This document shows, in pieces, positions 32,823 through 46,670 of a stretch of DNA of 64,000 nucleotides. Position numbers and translations under genes: made by a program. The first letter of the stretch is position 1; every line of letters starts with the position of its first letter. Source of the DNA: Gymnopus androsaceus JB14. Its lineage: Eukaryota > Basidiomycota > Agaricomycetes > Agaricales > Omphalotaceae. The DNA lies in contig ML769498.1 of assembly GCA_009733575.1 (NCBI GenBank), forward strand, positions 62,001 through 126,000, written 5' to 3'. A model generated the notes under the pieces. That model was not told where the DNA came from and did not search any database. It saw only the letters and a list, made by a program, of their open reading frames with translations.

Positions 32823-35800
32823 TTAAACTCCAAGATGGATGAATGGTACCCATTTCACATAATTGGTTTCACCAACTTCCTTTCTTAGATTCTTGGTAGC
32901 CTCATGTAGTGCATATGCTGGAGTCATTTTTGTTTTGTCCTCAGAACTGTCAGGATGTCCTAGAAGGTTTGCATAGACCTTTTCTGCAATGAGAGGAGCT
33001 TCCTTATCCCCAATAGACCACAGTGTAGCAATGACACTTGGATAACCTACTGAGAGCATACCAGCTGCAAGATGGACAGCTTCTTCAGGGAGATTCTCAT
33101 CTCCTGTGGCTGTCTGACATGCAGATAGGACTGCAAGCTGCACATTATTCAAGGACAAGGACATCAATTCTTTGAGCCTCAGTCTTCGATCATAAAGTGC
33201 AAATGCACTGTCAAGTGGATCCTGTATATCCTGGATTCCATGGCAAGCAAAATGGATGAAATCATACATGCTCATTTCATGCATAACAGCCTCTGCGGTT
33301 GCTGCATCATGATTGAGATGGCAAGTATGCATGCCCAAGGTATTTTTTTTAATGACTTTAGCCTCTTCCATAGTGCCGGGTAGGGGTGACAGTCCAGGTG
33401 TATTCGGTTGTGAGATAATGAGAATAGAGGGGATGCTGGCCTGATGTTCCTTGAATTTGGAACCAGAGCTAATCAAAGCTCTCAATGTTGTGGTATATGA
33501 TGATACTACAAAATCAGAAATACTGATATTTGTCTCTGTTGGGCCACCATATATCCCTGCTGCATGAAGTGGGAGAAGGGTAAGTGGTCCTGTTGGACAC
33601 CATGTTATATGCAGAATTATATCTTCTGTAGATTCATGTAACTGTAATGGGGAGCTATCAGCATATATTTCTTAAAAAAAGTTAGAAAAATATATTACAA
33701 GATCCTCAATCTTTGATAGAATTGGCTGCACAACATTCAACCATAAAATCTTCAAAATCAATGTAAATTGGTTGTGACTCTCTCCTGATGCTCGTCATAT
33801 AGCACGATCACCATTACGATCAATGCGAATCCCATTAACATGGAGTGAGGAGATGAGGTTCATGTGCAGGTTTTGTGCCATTTGCAATGAAAACCCTGGG
33901 AGAGGAACATGGATAATGTCCCTAGAAAAGCTCAGAACCAATGCATCACATTGACCTTGGTCAACATTCACCAATATGACTGGTCCATGTTGAGCAGCAG
34001 AGGCAAGCTCAAAGAGCTTCTTGGGCTTCAGGAAACTAGTAAATCCATCCAAAGCCCTGATTTGTTCTACAAGCTCCACATACCGGCTAGCCATCTTACG
34101 GTGTTTCTGTGCTTCTTCTTCAAGATTTACTTGCTCAACTTTTGAGTCTCTATTTCCAGAGTCATTCCTGGGAGTGGATGTCCCTGCATGTTGCAGGACC
34201 TGAGCAACCATCTCCAACTCCTTTGCAATTGTAGGATACTGATAATGAAGATCATCCAATGGTGAACGCAGTTGAAGTATCTGTCCCCAGATGATACTGC
34301 GACCTTCATCTAGCCACTCAACTGCCAGTTGATGATTTCCTGCAGAAATCGCGGTAGCAGCTGCAGTACCAATGACCCTTCCTATATAGGGTAGCTCTTC
34401 ATAGCGACGCTGGACTGATTGCCCAAGCCAGACAACTTGAGGGATTAGCTCAAAAAATCTTGTATATGCTTGGACAGCCAATGTTGGAGTTGAACAGAGT
34501 TTGGACCACCTTATTGCAGCTGTTAATTGAACAAGGGGTTTACCAACTGAGAGCAGACTAGCCCTTTGGAAGGAAGATATAGCCAAATCAAGGTCAATTT
34601 TATGGTGTGAATGGTCAAATTGTGACTCATAAGCTTTGCCAAGGTTATTCAACCTGCCAGGCTTCTCAGCATGACCATCAGGAGTGAGTTCAACTGCCTG
34701 CTTCAAGGCCACAATGGCAATCACTATGTCACTGAGCTCTCCTAAATGGCCAAATCGTGACTCATAAGCATTGCCAAGGTTATTCAAGAAGGTAGGTTTT
34801 TCAGCGTGACCATCAGGAGTGAGTTCAACTGCCTGCTTCAAGGCCAAAATGCCACTCTCTATGTCACTGAGCTCTCCTAAACAGCCAAATTGTGACCCAT
34901 AAGCATTGCCAAGGTTATTCAACCAGGCAGGCTTGTCAGCATGACCATCAGGAGTGAGTTCAACTGCCTGCTTCAAGGCCAAAATGCCACTCTCTATGTC
35001 ACTGAGCTCTCCTAAACAGCCAAATCGTGACTGGAAGGTGATGCCAAGGTTATTCAACAAGGCAGGCTTGTCAGCACGGCCATCAGAAGTGAGTTCAACT
35101 GCCTGCTTCTTGGCCAAAATGGCACTCTCTATGTCACTGAGCTCTCCTAAATGGCCAAATTGTAACCCATAAGCATTGCCAAGGTTATTCAACCTGCGAG
35201 GTCTGGAAGCATGACCATCAGGAGTAAGTTCAACTGCCTGCTTCAAGGCCAAAATGCCACTCTCTATGTCACTGAGCTCTCCTAAATGGCCAAATCGTGA
35301 CTTATAAGCATTGCCAAGGTTATTCAACCAGCCAGGCTTGTCAGCGTGACCATCAGGAGTGAGTTCAACTGCCTGCTTCGAGACCAAAATGGCACTCTCT
35401 ATGTCACTGAGCTCTCCTAAACGGCCAAATCGTGACTGGAAGGTGATGCCAAGGTTATTCAACTTGCCAGGCTTGGAAGCATGACCATCAGGAGTGAGTT
35501 CAACTGCCTGCTTCAAGGCCAAAATGCCACTCTCTATGTCACTGAGCTCTCCTAAACAGCCAAATTGTGACTCATAAGCATTACCAAGATTATTCAACAA
35601 GGCAGGCTTGACAGCATGACCATCAGGAGTGAGTTCAACTGCCTGCTTCAAGGTCAAAATGGCACTCTCTATGTCACTGAGCTCTCCTAAACGGCCAAAT
35701 TGTGACTCATAAGCATTACCAAGGTTATTCAACAAGGCAGGCTTGTCAGCATGACCATCAGGAGTGAGTTCAACTGCCTGCTTCAAGGCCAAAATGCCAC

Positions 35801-36529
35801 TCTCTATGTCACTGAGCTCTCCTAAACGGCCAAATCGTGACTCATAAGCATTGTCAAGGTTATTCAGAAAGGCAGGCTTGTCAGCATGACCATCAGGAGT
35901 GAGTTCAACTGCCTGCTTCAAGGCCAAAATGGCACTCTCTATGTCACTGAGCTCTCCTAAACGGCCAAATCGTAACAGGAAGGCCGCCCCAACGTTATTC
36001 AACCAGCCAGGCTTGGAAGCATGACCATCGGGTATAAGTTTCCCTGCTTGCTCCCAGAGTTGTACAGTGTTTTCAATTTGGGATATGTCACCTGATTGTT
36101 GAAAAGACTCTGTTAACTGCATTGCTGCATTGTCCAACTCATGCACCTAATCAGATCTAATCAGTGATGTATATAGGGCTCTGCTGTAAAATGAAACTTA
36201 CTTTCATAATGCTCATTTTCTCCTCCATTCTCTCCATCACAGACATGAGTTTCATACGATGCAGTTCAGCAACTGCCTCGTCAAATTCCTCTGATGACAA
36301 ACTTGACAAAATCAAGGCCTTCTCAAGCTCCTCTTGATCTTCTGCATTGAGTAACATATCACTCATTGTCTATAATGGAAACATTGACTGTTTTCAGATA
36401 TGCTGCATATTTTCTTGCAAAAGCACCACCTACCTGAGCTTCAGGTTGTTCCAATGACATACTGATGGCACATTGAAGTTCAGTACATTCATCTTCATCC
36501 TGGGCAGAGTAGCTAGATGGTCCCTCCAT
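32823..36529 (-). pseudogene. Tandem-UIM, TPR-repeat and CHAT-domain protein with one internal stop
   Basis: I reconstruct four exons: 36529-36434, 36369-36202, 36146-33699 and 33641-32823. The introns are 64, 55 and 57 nt, all GT-AG, and keep the frame. Exon 1 ends in an UIM-like motif (DEDECTELQCAISMSLEQPE) and exon 2 has another (AEDQEELEKALILSSLSSEE). Exon 3 carries about eleven TPR-type units of 45 residues (GELSDIESxILALKQAVELT). The CHAT domain follows, with LPLHAAGIYGG, IHFACHG (His) and LAVLSACQTATG (Cys). CHAT is a caspase/separase-like protease fold. A TGA at 33795-33797 interrupts the CHAT N-terminal part (DRAI, stop, RASGESH), consistent with CGA to TGA. Apart from this the roughly 1,176-codon frame is open. 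I list it as a pseudogene for that one stop, and an allele or sequence error is possible. Confidence 0.75.
34640..36040. repeat. In-frame 135-bp tandem repeats (TPR units)
   Basis: About ten copies of a 135-bp unit follow one another without spacers inside the CHAT gene. Blocks such as tatgtcactgagctctccta and agttcaactgcctgcttc recur every 135 bp with very few changes. Variation concentrates in the segments encoding FGRL/FGHL/FGCL and ADKPALL/ASKPGKL. The exact phase means the protein repeat number can change without frameshift. Confidence 0.95.
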
Positions 36530-37065
36530 TGCTTATCTACTATCAGTACATTGAATGAGATGTGTTATTTAGCTCACTAACATTCCTGAATTCTCTTGCA
36601 GAATATTGTCCAAATCCTTGATAGATGTTTCAGTATGGCCATTACTGTAGCTAGGACACAATACTTACTGAATCAAAAACAGAATAATCCCCAAGTTCGA
36701 AAAATGATATGGGCAGTAGGGATACTAGGCATTGTGGCTTTATATACTGACCGATTTTCAGATCCGATACAATGGCTGGTATGTGAAAGTGACAGCAGCA
36801 ATGCACAATCAACCGCTCCACCTCCGAGTACCTCGGTTACCCCCTGTGTGCCATATGTTCTCCATGAGGCCATCCTTCACACTCACTTCATTTCCCTTGA
36901 CGCGACTTGCTCATGGGTTCTTAAAACTTGATGCATCGTCGAGTTCTAGTATTTCTTAAATACCTTTGCAAACTTTCCTTCAACGGGAATCGGAGCACAA
37001 TGAAAGTTATATTAATAACCAAGAAGACAGTTGATGATTGCGAGAAGCTTTAATATTGGTCAGGT
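36530..37065. other. Intergenic, upstream of the CHAT gene
   Basis: A plus-strand ORF (36596-36931) and overlapping ones show no recognisable protein and I do not call them. The region should hold the CHAT gene promoter and the 3' UTR of the next gene. Confidence 0.4.
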
Positions 37066-38445
37066 CTACTCGGTTTGCTTCGCTAGAAGAAGAAGACGCT
37101 GAGGAACGCAGATCTCCCCCTCCTCCTTATCATCCCCTTTGTCACCCAGCTTACCTTCAGCATCAGCCAAAATCTTTGCCTCCGCCGTACCCAGTTCCTT
37201 CGCATCATGTTCGTCTTTAAACAGCTTGAACTTCTCCAAACCACCCTTGTTAAGCAGCGAACCACCGAGCGCTTCATGATAATGTCCGACCGTGCCAGCA
37301 TAAGCAACGAGTTGGAATATCTTGAGAGGGGATAGCCATCCAGACCCGCCGAATAGAGTTTCCTCGAATTCTTCGAGATTCTTGGCTGTCGTTCCAGTAA
37401 TTTTCGAACCATTCTAAAACGTAGAACAATTCCATATCAACCAAATGGACAGAGAAAAGACAGGGAAAGCTCCTCACCATGTTGATGACCTTGACGGTTC
37501 CTTCTTCAGGCTTCTGGCGTCCCCTATCATCCTTGAAGACCGCGATGGACTTGAGGGGTTCCTTGGTGTTGCATTCATCGCTGTGTCGCGCGCAGACGTA
37601 GAGAGTAGACCACCGCTCATTCGCTCTGAAACACCGATAACTAGAAAAGCAAAGTTATGATAGGTTCAGTGTTCGGAGCTGTCAACGAGAAAAATTACTC
37701 ACTGGTAGTCGTAGACGATATCAAGGGACGTTCCCAGCCCAAATGGAGAGTAAAGACGCGTCTTCGAGTTTACGGTACGCGGGTTATTGCCTCCTCTGTA
37801 ACAAAATTGGTGCTTATATCCATGAAATAAGCGTCAAATACGTACCCTTCCTCGTCATTACCCCACAACCCGGTATAATATAACGACCCTCGAATCGTAC
37901 GCGCAATAGTAGTAGATTCGCTATCCTCCTCGGAGACAGCACCATAAATCACTTTCGCGACATTAGCACTAGCTCTGCGAAGGATCTTGAACGTGTCTTG
38001 GTCGAGTTCCTCTGAAACGATGGGCTTGGAAGCTGTCGAGTCTACTGTGTTCACGGCGTCAAGCGCGGTACGTTCTTGGTAGTATTTTTTCCAATTTTTC
38101 TCGGGAATACGCGTGTCATATGGAGGGAGGAGGCTATTTTTGAAGAGAACAGAGTGAGAAAGATCGACGCGTAGAGTGCCAAGCCTTACCACCATCGTTC
38201 GATGCATTTCTGCGCCCATTCGCCTTCAAGCTTATCTTCCGACCAAGTGCGATTCCTGAAATGGTATTTTTATTGAACAATTAAGAAATGTGTTCAAAGA
38301 TTGAAATATCAGACGCGTCGCGTAGACCGTTGACTCGTACGCACCATTCGACGCGTTTCGATTTCTTCAAGCGCGGAGTAGAAGTTTTATTTTTCTTTGT
38401 GTCGGTTTCGGTATTCTCAGAGTCGGCTTTGCGTTTGGGAGGCAT
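37066..38445 (-). CDS. Conserved-looking fungal protein of unknown function
   Basis: The start at 38445 gives a basic, probably nuclear-targeting N-terminus (MPPKRKADSENTETDTKKNK). Four or five short introns separate exons that read WSEDKLEGEWAQKCIERWW, RIPEKNWKKYYQERTALDAV, TIARTIRGSLYYTGLWGNDE, RQKPEEGTVKVINMV, GSGWLSPLKIFQLVAYAGTV and KFKLFKDEHDAKELGTAEAK. The last exon runs into an acidic stretch and ends at TAG 37066-37068. I do not recognise the family and no catalytic motif stands out. Consistent exon phases and codon-like composition support a real gene of about 360-380 residues. It lies tail to the CHAT gene promoter region. Confidence 0.6.
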
Positions 38446-39574
38446 TATGGAATTTCTAGAGTAATTAGTGGATGGGAGAGGCGAAAGAGTGAAAGAAATT
38501 TCGTTTAAAACTGGCTGGTGGCGCGGAACGCGAAGATGCCGTTGATCTCTCGGCAGGAGCGATACGAGATCAACAGGTCGATTTCTCTGACAGAGCGCGA
38601 CACACGAAGCAAATAAAACAGTAAAAGATTTGTGTACAAATGAAAAAGGTCAAGGCTGATTACTGTTTATTGCGAACCTTTAGTTTGCTCTTACAATGTA
38701 GCTACGAAGGAAGCCAGCACATTCTTTTGGACAAGCATATCCTTTGAGTAACTACCTAATAGCGCTCACGAATTCACGAAAGTTCGCCTACCCAGTCATT
38801 TATTTATTCTCAAAAACCGGTGAGTAGCCGGTGTAATTTCAGTGAATCGTTCCAGTGAGTGGTTTGAAAAATTTGATACTCGTTCTCATTTAGTGTAGGC
38901 AGACTAGCCTTCATTTACCAATTCTTCGAGTTCAGAATGTCCTGTAATTCATCTTTCACTTCACACGACACTAGGCCATAGCACTAATTCCATCGCGTTC
39001 GTTTCCCGTATTCCCTGAGTAAAAAAGGCTCGATTGCGCCGTTCAGCCACTGCTCTGAGAAACCTCTAGAAGTACAGCAGCGAGTTCGTTAAACAATAAC
39101 AGCTCCAAGAAGATACGTTGTAGCAATTTGTCCTGTCATGGACAAGTGACAGCGGCATTCCTCCATGGCGAAGGCGTCGCGTACGCATTTCTGCGGGTAG
39201 AATCGTAAACATCCTGAATATCCTTTGAGTAGGTCTTCGACAAGTTCGTCAAAGAACTTTGTTGAGAAGAGCAACTTCGGGCGAAGTAACCCTATAGTTT
39301 CTAACGCTAGAGATTGAGGCTCGTTCTCGTCTGCCGCAGTAAAGACGTAGGGTAAAGGGAGAGGCATGGATCATGGTTGATCGAAATTAATTAGCGATTT
39401 GAGGAAGAGTGCTTATACCTACCATGAATCCCCAGACCATTTCAGGCCTGTAAGTATCTTTGAGCGCTTGAATTTGGGCGCTTACCGGAGAATTTCGGAC
39501 AGAGCCTGTGAACTTTTTTCGACGTGTATCGTTCTTAACTTTGGCCTCCTCGTCTTTTCTTTACCTCCATCATC
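38446..39574. other. Intergenic region upstream of ATP2, with one weak ORF
   Basis: A 92-codon minus-strand ORF (39089-39367; MPLPLPYVFTAADENEPQSL) is the only candidate gene and I do not recognise it. It contains several Cys residues but no known motif. The ATP2 promoter and 5' UTR should occupy about the last 200 bp. No repeats seen. Confidence 0.35.
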
Positions 39575-41467
<1,893 letters not shown>

Positions 41468-42015
41468 ACGGGCGGCGTTAGACGGTGGAAGGAATCATCA
41501 TGCAAGTTTACCCGTAGTCAGAAAGAAAAGGCTCCCTTTCAATTGCTAGATTGTTCTTGGTGGCTGGTGATTACAACAAAATCGTGATGGAATATATCTT
41601 ATCTCTTTTTCAATTAATATAGAGAGTACCGTTTGACGGTAGTATCAGTGGTTGACGCGACAAGTAGCGAAACATGGTACAGTATCGTGACATTTGAGGC
41701 TGGTTAATTACTTCAAAATTCTATGAGATTCTGCCTCTTACAGTAGCTGGGTGCTGCGTAGTCGTCTGTAGAACGTACAGTATGGACAGGAATGCGGGTA
41801 CGCCCGTGGTCATTTTAACATTTCCGACCTTTTGAGTGACCGATACATTCAATTTAATTTGCCGTCAATTGAAGACGATTTCCTACTACTAGTGTGCGCA
41901 CTCCCTTCTTGACTTGATCGTATACACACAACCCTCGTTTGTAATTTCTACTTCTTAGCAAACCAAGTACGGTTAACATCACCATGCTCACAGCTCCAGA
42001 TCGAAGGAACGTTTA
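41468..42015. other. ATP2 3' flank and duplication boundary
   Basis: No gene seen. The duplicated F-box segment begins at about 42015 with tattcagtacattcaaaaag, related to 50-75 at the window start. Confidence 0.4.
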
Positions 42016-42059
42016 CTTGGGTATTCAGTACATTCAAAAAGTACTTAGAAACTTGAAAG

Positions 42060-43632
42060 CTATGAGTTCTGCCCACTGACAACCGCCCTCATACCCACCG
42101 CTTCGAGATTCTTCAACGGTCCATAGATCTCCTCGTCCACATCCCGATTCGTGAAACGCATGACGACCGAGCGCAGACAGGCAAGAGTTTCACCATCACG
42201 ATTCGATGAACAATCACCCCCGCCAGTGAAGGCTTTGGGATTCCACCTTGAAGAAATCATATCAACGAAATCCCTATCGCTGAAGTCTGAGCCACTGAAC
42301 GTGAGTGAAATACTCTGCAGTTTTGTTACCAGTGCTGAAGAACGGGAAGCATGCAATCTTTGCAGAAGACATAGAGTTATAGGACTAGTATCTGACACTC
42401 TGGAATCATCTATGGTAAGATCAAGCAGAGAGGGAAGGCGATGAAGAAGATCAATGAGATCTGTGTCCAAGAGTGGGATGAATTTAATAGAAAGGGTCGT
42501 GAGGCGAAAAGAGGAGCTCGATATGAACATGTTAAGCTCGTCTTTAGGCCAGGGGTTTGCGTATTTATCCATTCCTTCCATGTGGAGAGAGGTTAAGGAA
42601 GGGCATATCATCGAGGAAAAAACAATTGCCAGCGAGTTGTAGAGACATCCTGGAGAGAGTGAAAATGATAACCTTTCTACAACAGGTGCTGTTATAGCAG
42701 GTTCACATCGTACAAATCGGCTTTCACGAAAATTGCGAAAGAGCAACTCTCTGAGATCAGAGCACACCTCGAACACATTTTCCATTTGCTCGGTGAATTG
42801 ACCGATACCAAGCATGGCAAGTTGCTTCCAAGGAAAGTTATGGTCAGCTAGGCCCCCCGAAAGGAGTCATCCCAACGCTGAACCTGCGCAGATTGGGTGC
42901 ATCCTGGAAGAGGTCTAGTCGCAATGGTGAATACACGAGGATGTTTGGGATTGCAAGTTCCTCCAGCATTGGGAAACGCATAGAATGCTTTGGATCCTTG
43001 AAAGCCTTCCACACTTTCCGCTGCATTCGAAGCTTCTTCCAGCGGGTACAACATCCAACGAGGGTAGTACAAATAGCTAAATGGTGTGGCTTCAGCTGTT
43101 TACCGTGCTTCTCGCTGAGTGTAAGAGTGAGAGGAGATTGTTGTGAAGAGGCGAGGTAGAGGTCCAAAATGGGAAAAGAAGGAAGGTTGAAAGATGTGTT
43201 CATGTTGATATGGATACAAGACCATATATCAGGCAAAGACTTCGCCAGGGACCTCCATCGCGAACATACACTGCTACTTGTCAGTGCAGGCATGGTCTCT
43301 AACCTTTTCGATGTAAGGTCATTCGTACCGCACGCGAAGCCAAAAATGGACAGGAAATTCTCGTTTGGCAATCTACGAACGGGTGACCTGAGCGCGCATA
43401 AGGAAGCTTTGTACTTTTCCAGGTGCAGACGACGAGCCTCCAGGCGATGAAGCTCGGATTTCACACGGTGGATCTCGACTTTGCAGTCCTCGAGGTCCGC
43501 AATGGTTCTAGACATCTCCACTTCATCCACAGATCGAACCGTAGGGCCATATTCTGCCCGTAACCTTCTCAGTATCTCTGCTAATTTGTCGACGTTGATG
43601 TGTTGATGAAAGTTCTCCGTTTCTGAAGCCAT
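42060..43632 (-). pseudogene. F-box/LRR-type protein gene, copy 2
   Basis: The start at 43632 (MASETENFHQHINVDKLAEI) matches copy 1 at 1676-1679. Coiled coil, F-box-like motif (RRLPNENFLSIFGFACGTND) and LRR part are present. The first frame is cut at 42844 by a stop just after DAPNLRRFSVGMTPFGG. The second frame (MLGIGQFTEQMENVFEVCSD) runs to 42060 and ends VVSGQNS, the same C-terminus as copy 1. Copy 2 therefore has an intact 3' half where copy 1 has several indels, and its own break at about 42845. Both copies are probably non-functional, or an intron spans 42815-42860. Flanks are duplicated as well, including a remnant of the next F-box gene at about 43765-43800. Confidence 0.7.
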
Positions 43633-43799
43633 AATGAACTGCTGCTCTTTTAGAAGAGAACCATGTAATGGCGTAAGGCAACTCACCATAAAGTCAATCC
43701 CGTTCAAAGCAACAAAGCAATGAGATCTGGCGCCTATTTTCCACAGAATAATAAGCGCCCTGATAAAATCTTCGAAGTTCGCTCTCATCATTGAACGCC

Positions 43800-44040
43800 A
43801 GTGCCAGCTCGAACGATGGTGAATCTTGGCACTCTACACGTCAAAGATTACACGTCAAAGATCTTTCTCACTAAACCCTCATCCATTCTCTTCAAAATAG
43901 CTTCCTCCCTCCATACGACGTCGCCACGATTCCTTAGAAATACTGGCAATATACTGCAGAATATTTATCAACTGTCAAATATCAAGTTTTCATTGTGCTC
44001 CGACTCCTGCATATCTAGAATTGGAAGAGTTGGAATCAGA
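43800..44040. other. Junction between duplicated F-box block and RTA1-like block
   Basis: The first bases (gataaaatcttcgaagttcg, then ctctcatcattgaacg, 43768-43803) echo the F-box start of the gene at 1907 (gacgaaatcttcgctctcat). The divergent gene was therefore included in the duplication and then truncated. The remainder shows nothing I can identify. Confidence 0.5.
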
Positions 44041-44660
44041 GAGTTGGTCGCTCGAGGACCAAGTTTGAGTGCGACTCTTGACCAAGACGGATTGCTCTTG
44101 ACAGGTTTTAACGCTGCTTATATCCTTGGTCGGGATCTACATGCTGCTGAGCAAATTGGACAACTCAATCACGGCGATGATCTTCTGCCAAAACATCAAG
44201 TTGGCGGTCGACTCTTATCAAATATACATACTTAGGCCCACATATAAATTTATAGTAAGACTATGTCTTCTTTTTCTTCTTCTAGTGACATTTTCTTTCC
44301 TTGGTTCCTCATTTAATTGACCCCAGCAACCTTTTCAAGGCTTTTCCCTTCGAGCTCATGAATTCAACTGCACTTCGTGCACATTGAGACTCTGAACATC
44401 ACACCAAAGGCCCTTATGGGTACGTGCCGACATTATGGATTGCATCATGTATCTATCTTTGTTCTCGGTATCCACTTGTATGTTCTTCTGTATTTACGTC
44501 TGTTTAGTTATACTAATCTCGCACAATTGGTTCCGTCTGTTCTTCCTAGCTGTGGCGGAGTCCTCGGCTGGGCAGGGCAATCGTGATCTAACCAGAGCCT
44601 ATCCTTACATGGCACACTACGTTTCCATTGTTGCTTTTCGACTAACGGTTTTAACAGAGG
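44040..44660 (+). pseudogene. RTA1-like gene, truncated tandem copy
   Basis: The promoter-like and 5' coding part repeats that of the next gene. Shared landmarks are caatcacggcgatgat, ctcatgaattc, GPYGYVPTLWIA and then ISHNWFRL with a following Ala/Gly-rich segment. The frame breaks soon after the N-terminus and no later transmembrane exon is found. It is a decayed tandem duplicate of the gene at 45231-46670. Confidence 0.55.
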
Positions 44661-45230
44661 ATTTCGTCGTGTTAGAGTACCATCGAGGTTTTCCAATCCC
44701 TTTCAGCTCCGATCTCCCTCTCCTGAAACCGAGAGGATTTTTGGCCGTGCTTCATAGTTTCTGCGAACCACACGCTGTTCCTCAGCCTCGATGTGATATT
44801 TTAGGGGGGATGCAAGGTTGCGTTTTCCTATTATTAAGCCCGCTGCGCACAAGTGTTATTGTTTCAAACGTGTCCGCAGCGGCAATCTTGAATCCATGTC
44901 GGTGAGGAAGCAGTGCGCGTTCGCGGAACTCTACTATACTTGGTTTGATATTCCCTTGATGAAGCTGCAATCCAGCTTCAGTCCCAGGCTACCCAGGTTA
45001 TGTAAGTGAAGCTACCTTCTGCCAGTGTCAGTGACCCCTTACCGCTTTGCGTAGTATCATTCCACAAAAACGCTGCGCGAATTGAACGGCTCAGTCACGG
45101 CGATGATATTTTGATAATTCAGGTCAAGCTGCCATAGACTGGTGCAATATGATATAAAAGGTAAGGCAAGAGTATCTTATTCGTTGGTGGTCTTTGTCAC
45201 CTTCTCAAGACCTTCCTCCTTTTGACCTCA

Positions 45231-46670
45231 TGAATTCGACGGTATTCAGCTCTTTCACGCTTCGAGACTCAGATTCAAATTTAGATGCTGAAAGTCCATA
45301 TGGATACGTTCCTACATTATGGATCTGCATCATGTTTGTGGCCTTATTCTCGGTGTCCACTCGTAAGTTCTTCCATACTCCAGCTTCATGAAACTCATGA
45401 CCTTACTTCAGTGATGCAGCTTGTCCACTCACTGATCTCGCACCATTGGTTTCTTCTACCCACTATGGTCCTTGCTGGCTGTGGCGAAATCCTGGGCTGG
45501 GCAGCACGACTCTGGTCGAATCGGAACTTATTGGGTGGTGATCCTTACACGATACAGTAAGTGTGTCGGGCCTTTACTGCGTTGTTTCTCGATGCTTATT
45601 GATCGTCAAACGCATAGAATTGCTTGTCTCATCATTTCGCCCACCCCACTTTTGGGATCCCATTTTATCATCTTTGGTCGACTTGTCCAAATGTTGGGGC
45701 CTCAATATAGTCGGTTCAGACCTCGTTTGTGTAAGAAACTCTTTTGGGTTTATTGCAGATACTTATTTTAGAACTGATCTTATGCTTGTCTTCTAGATTC
45801 AAGGATCTTCCTCTCTTGTGTACGTCCCCGAAGTTCCGACTGCGAGTCAACGGTTTTCTTATACGCTTGGCTATCTAGGATGTCGTATCTCTGGTAGTTC
45901 AGGCCGTTGGAGGTGGAATTTATTCTTCCCTGTAGCTGCTTCTTATACTGAAGATCTATTGTAGGAGGGATGACATCGAGTGCTACCACCGATTCAGGCA
46001 TCAATCTTGTGAGTACTTAAATTGTCCTTCAAAATCGTGAGCAGACTCTTAACTATATCGGAACGCAGGGAACGCACGTTATGTTGGCCGGCATTGTAAC
46101 CCAACTGTGTATACTTCAATCCTTCTTACTCTGAGTTCTTAACCAACCAAAATGCTGTTTTGATGAATAGGTATCCTTATTGGTTTCTCGACAATTGCGT
46201 TGGAGTTTGTGTACCGCTTCAAAATAGATAAGCCTTTCCGACACGAAGCAGGAGACAAGATTGGAGTCATGGATAAAAGAAGAAGGATTGGTCTTTATGC
46301 AGTATGTTTCGCAACCGCCTGTCTCTTCATCCGGTGTGTCTGCCTGGCTATTCCTTCTCTCTAACATTCTAAAGCTTCCCAAGCGCTGTATTTCGAGTTA
46401 TCGAATTGGGGGATGGATGGAGCGGTATAGTAATTCAGACGCAATGGGCGTTCGGTAAGAACAAAAAAACAGTTTATTCAGGGTTCGGATTTTCGACTGA
46501 CGTTAATTATTAGACCTGTTCGATGCTGCAATGGTTACGCTTGCAATGTACACCTGGAACTTCGTCCCATCCAGCTGGATTTTGGCGGAGTATACTGTAC
46601 ACCATGGTCAAGAAATTGGGATGCAGTATAATACCAAGCCAAATCCCTCCCATAGTTCATCACTGTGAAC
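45231..46670 (+). pseudogene. RTA1-like lipid-translocating membrane protein, probably decayed
   Basis: ATG at 45231 gives MNSTVFSSFTLRDSDSN and then YGYVPTLWICIMFVALFSVS, the RTA1 first transmembrane helix. Later exons read FLLPTMVLAGCGEILGWAAR, IACLIISPTPLLGSHFIIFG, GPQYSRFRPRL, DVVSLVVQAVGGGIYSSL, GTHVMLAGIVTQL, STIALEFVYRFK and FDAAMVTLAMYTWNFVPSSW. These follow the order of the seven-helix RTA1/RSB1 family, which confers resistance to toxic lipids in yeasts (family knowledge). Introns at about 45390-45417 and 45560-45617 look normal. After VVQAVGGGIYSSL a stop follows directly (45951-45953), and no simple intron rescues it, so this copy too is probably damaged. Confidence 0.6.

Noticed and set aside
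33642..33698. Second in-frame stop (TAA) in the CHAT gene
   Set aside because: A 57-nt GT-AG intron with a CTAAC-like branch site removes it and keeps the frame, so it is not a lesion.
36596..36931. 111-codon plus-strand ORF upstream of the CHAT gene
   Set aside because: No recognisable domain, and two overlapping frames of similar length exist; likely chance.
39089..39367. Small Cys-containing minus-strand ORF upstream of ATP2 as a real gene
   Set aside because: No motif, no relative I recognise, and it sits in the region expected for the ATP2 promoter; mentioned only in the intergenic entry.
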